From Immersiella caudata (Eukaryota; Ascomycota; Sordariomycetes; Sordariales; Lasiosphaeriaceae): a DNA stretch of 64,000 bases. The translations under genes were made by a program, and so were the position numbers. Positions within the stretch are counted from its first letter, which is position 1, and each line of letters begins with the position of its first letter. The notes under the pieces were generated by a model that did not search any database, had not been told where the DNA came from, and saw only the letters and a program-made list of their open reading frames with translations. Shown piece after piece: positions 63,909 through 64,000 of the stretch. The stretch is from NCBI GenBank assembly GCA_030512335.1, contig JAULSU010000004.1, positions 2,418,001 through 2,482,000 of the forward strand. Direction: 5' to 3'.

Positions 63909-64000
63909 TAGGGGGATTAGGGATAGGGGTGGTGTGCTGGGTGGGATATGAGAAATATTAACTGTTGAGAGAAATAACGTGTTTAGTTTGAGTTTTAGTG

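Overview
This window is nuclear DNA of a filamentous ascomycete (Pezizomycotina, most likely Sordariomycetes). The evidence is consistently short introns (about 50-180 nt) with GTRNGT donors, CTAAC/CTGAC-type branch sites and YAG acceptors, GC-rich coding sequence, pyrimidine-rich leaders, and a gene content typical of moulds: a HET-domain protein, a BAHD acyltransferase, a GH11 xylanase, a Zn2Cys6 regulator, MFS and ABCC transporters, homoaconitase. About 21 genes are supported. Most needed splicing by eye, so exon coordinates are given in each entry; the start-end fields give the whole gene span.

Left part (1-9.7 kb), accessory in flavour: a HET-domain gene running off the left edge (-), a BAHD/trichothecene-acetyltransferase-like enzyme (-), a GT32 inositolphosphorylceramide mannosyltransferase (-), a secreted GH11 xylanase (-), and a pICln/Lot5 protein (-). 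Middle part (9.9-33.7 kb), mostly housekeeping and compact: a small uncharacterised protein (+), spliceosomal MFAP1 (+), DNA polymerase alpha B subunit (-), a Pdr16-like Sec14 protein (+), an MDR oxidoreductase (+), 9-exon homoaconitase LYS4 (-), a Zn2Cys6 regulator (+), a 14-TM-type MFS transporter (+), tRNA isopentenyltransferase MOD5 (-), and SEC61 alpha (+). Right part (36-64 kb): an ABCC transporter (+), an adaptin-binding p34/Irc6 protein (+), an 8-kb stretch with almost no coding signal, a homeobox regulator (+), a DNF3-type P4-ATPase flippase (+), and two small membrane proteins (+).

The genes do not form one pathway or an obvious biosynthetic cluster. Functional links that can be argued: divergent head-to-head pairs (pICln / small protein; POL12 / Pdr16-like; MOD5 / SEC61) that share short promoters; a cell-cycle box cluster in front of POL12; telomere-repeat-like boxes upstream of MFAP1, SEC61 and p34; and several lipid or membrane-asymmetry genes (Pdr16-like, GT32 sphingolipid mannosyltransferase, Dnf3 flippase with a flippase-kinase consensus site). 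I do not see a new multi-gene system. The most useful observations are gene-model corrections (a hidden first exon of the ABCC gene, the edge HET gene, micro first exons), the Dnf3 phosphosite, the unnamed folded domain behind the homeodomain, and the long silent region before the homeobox gene.
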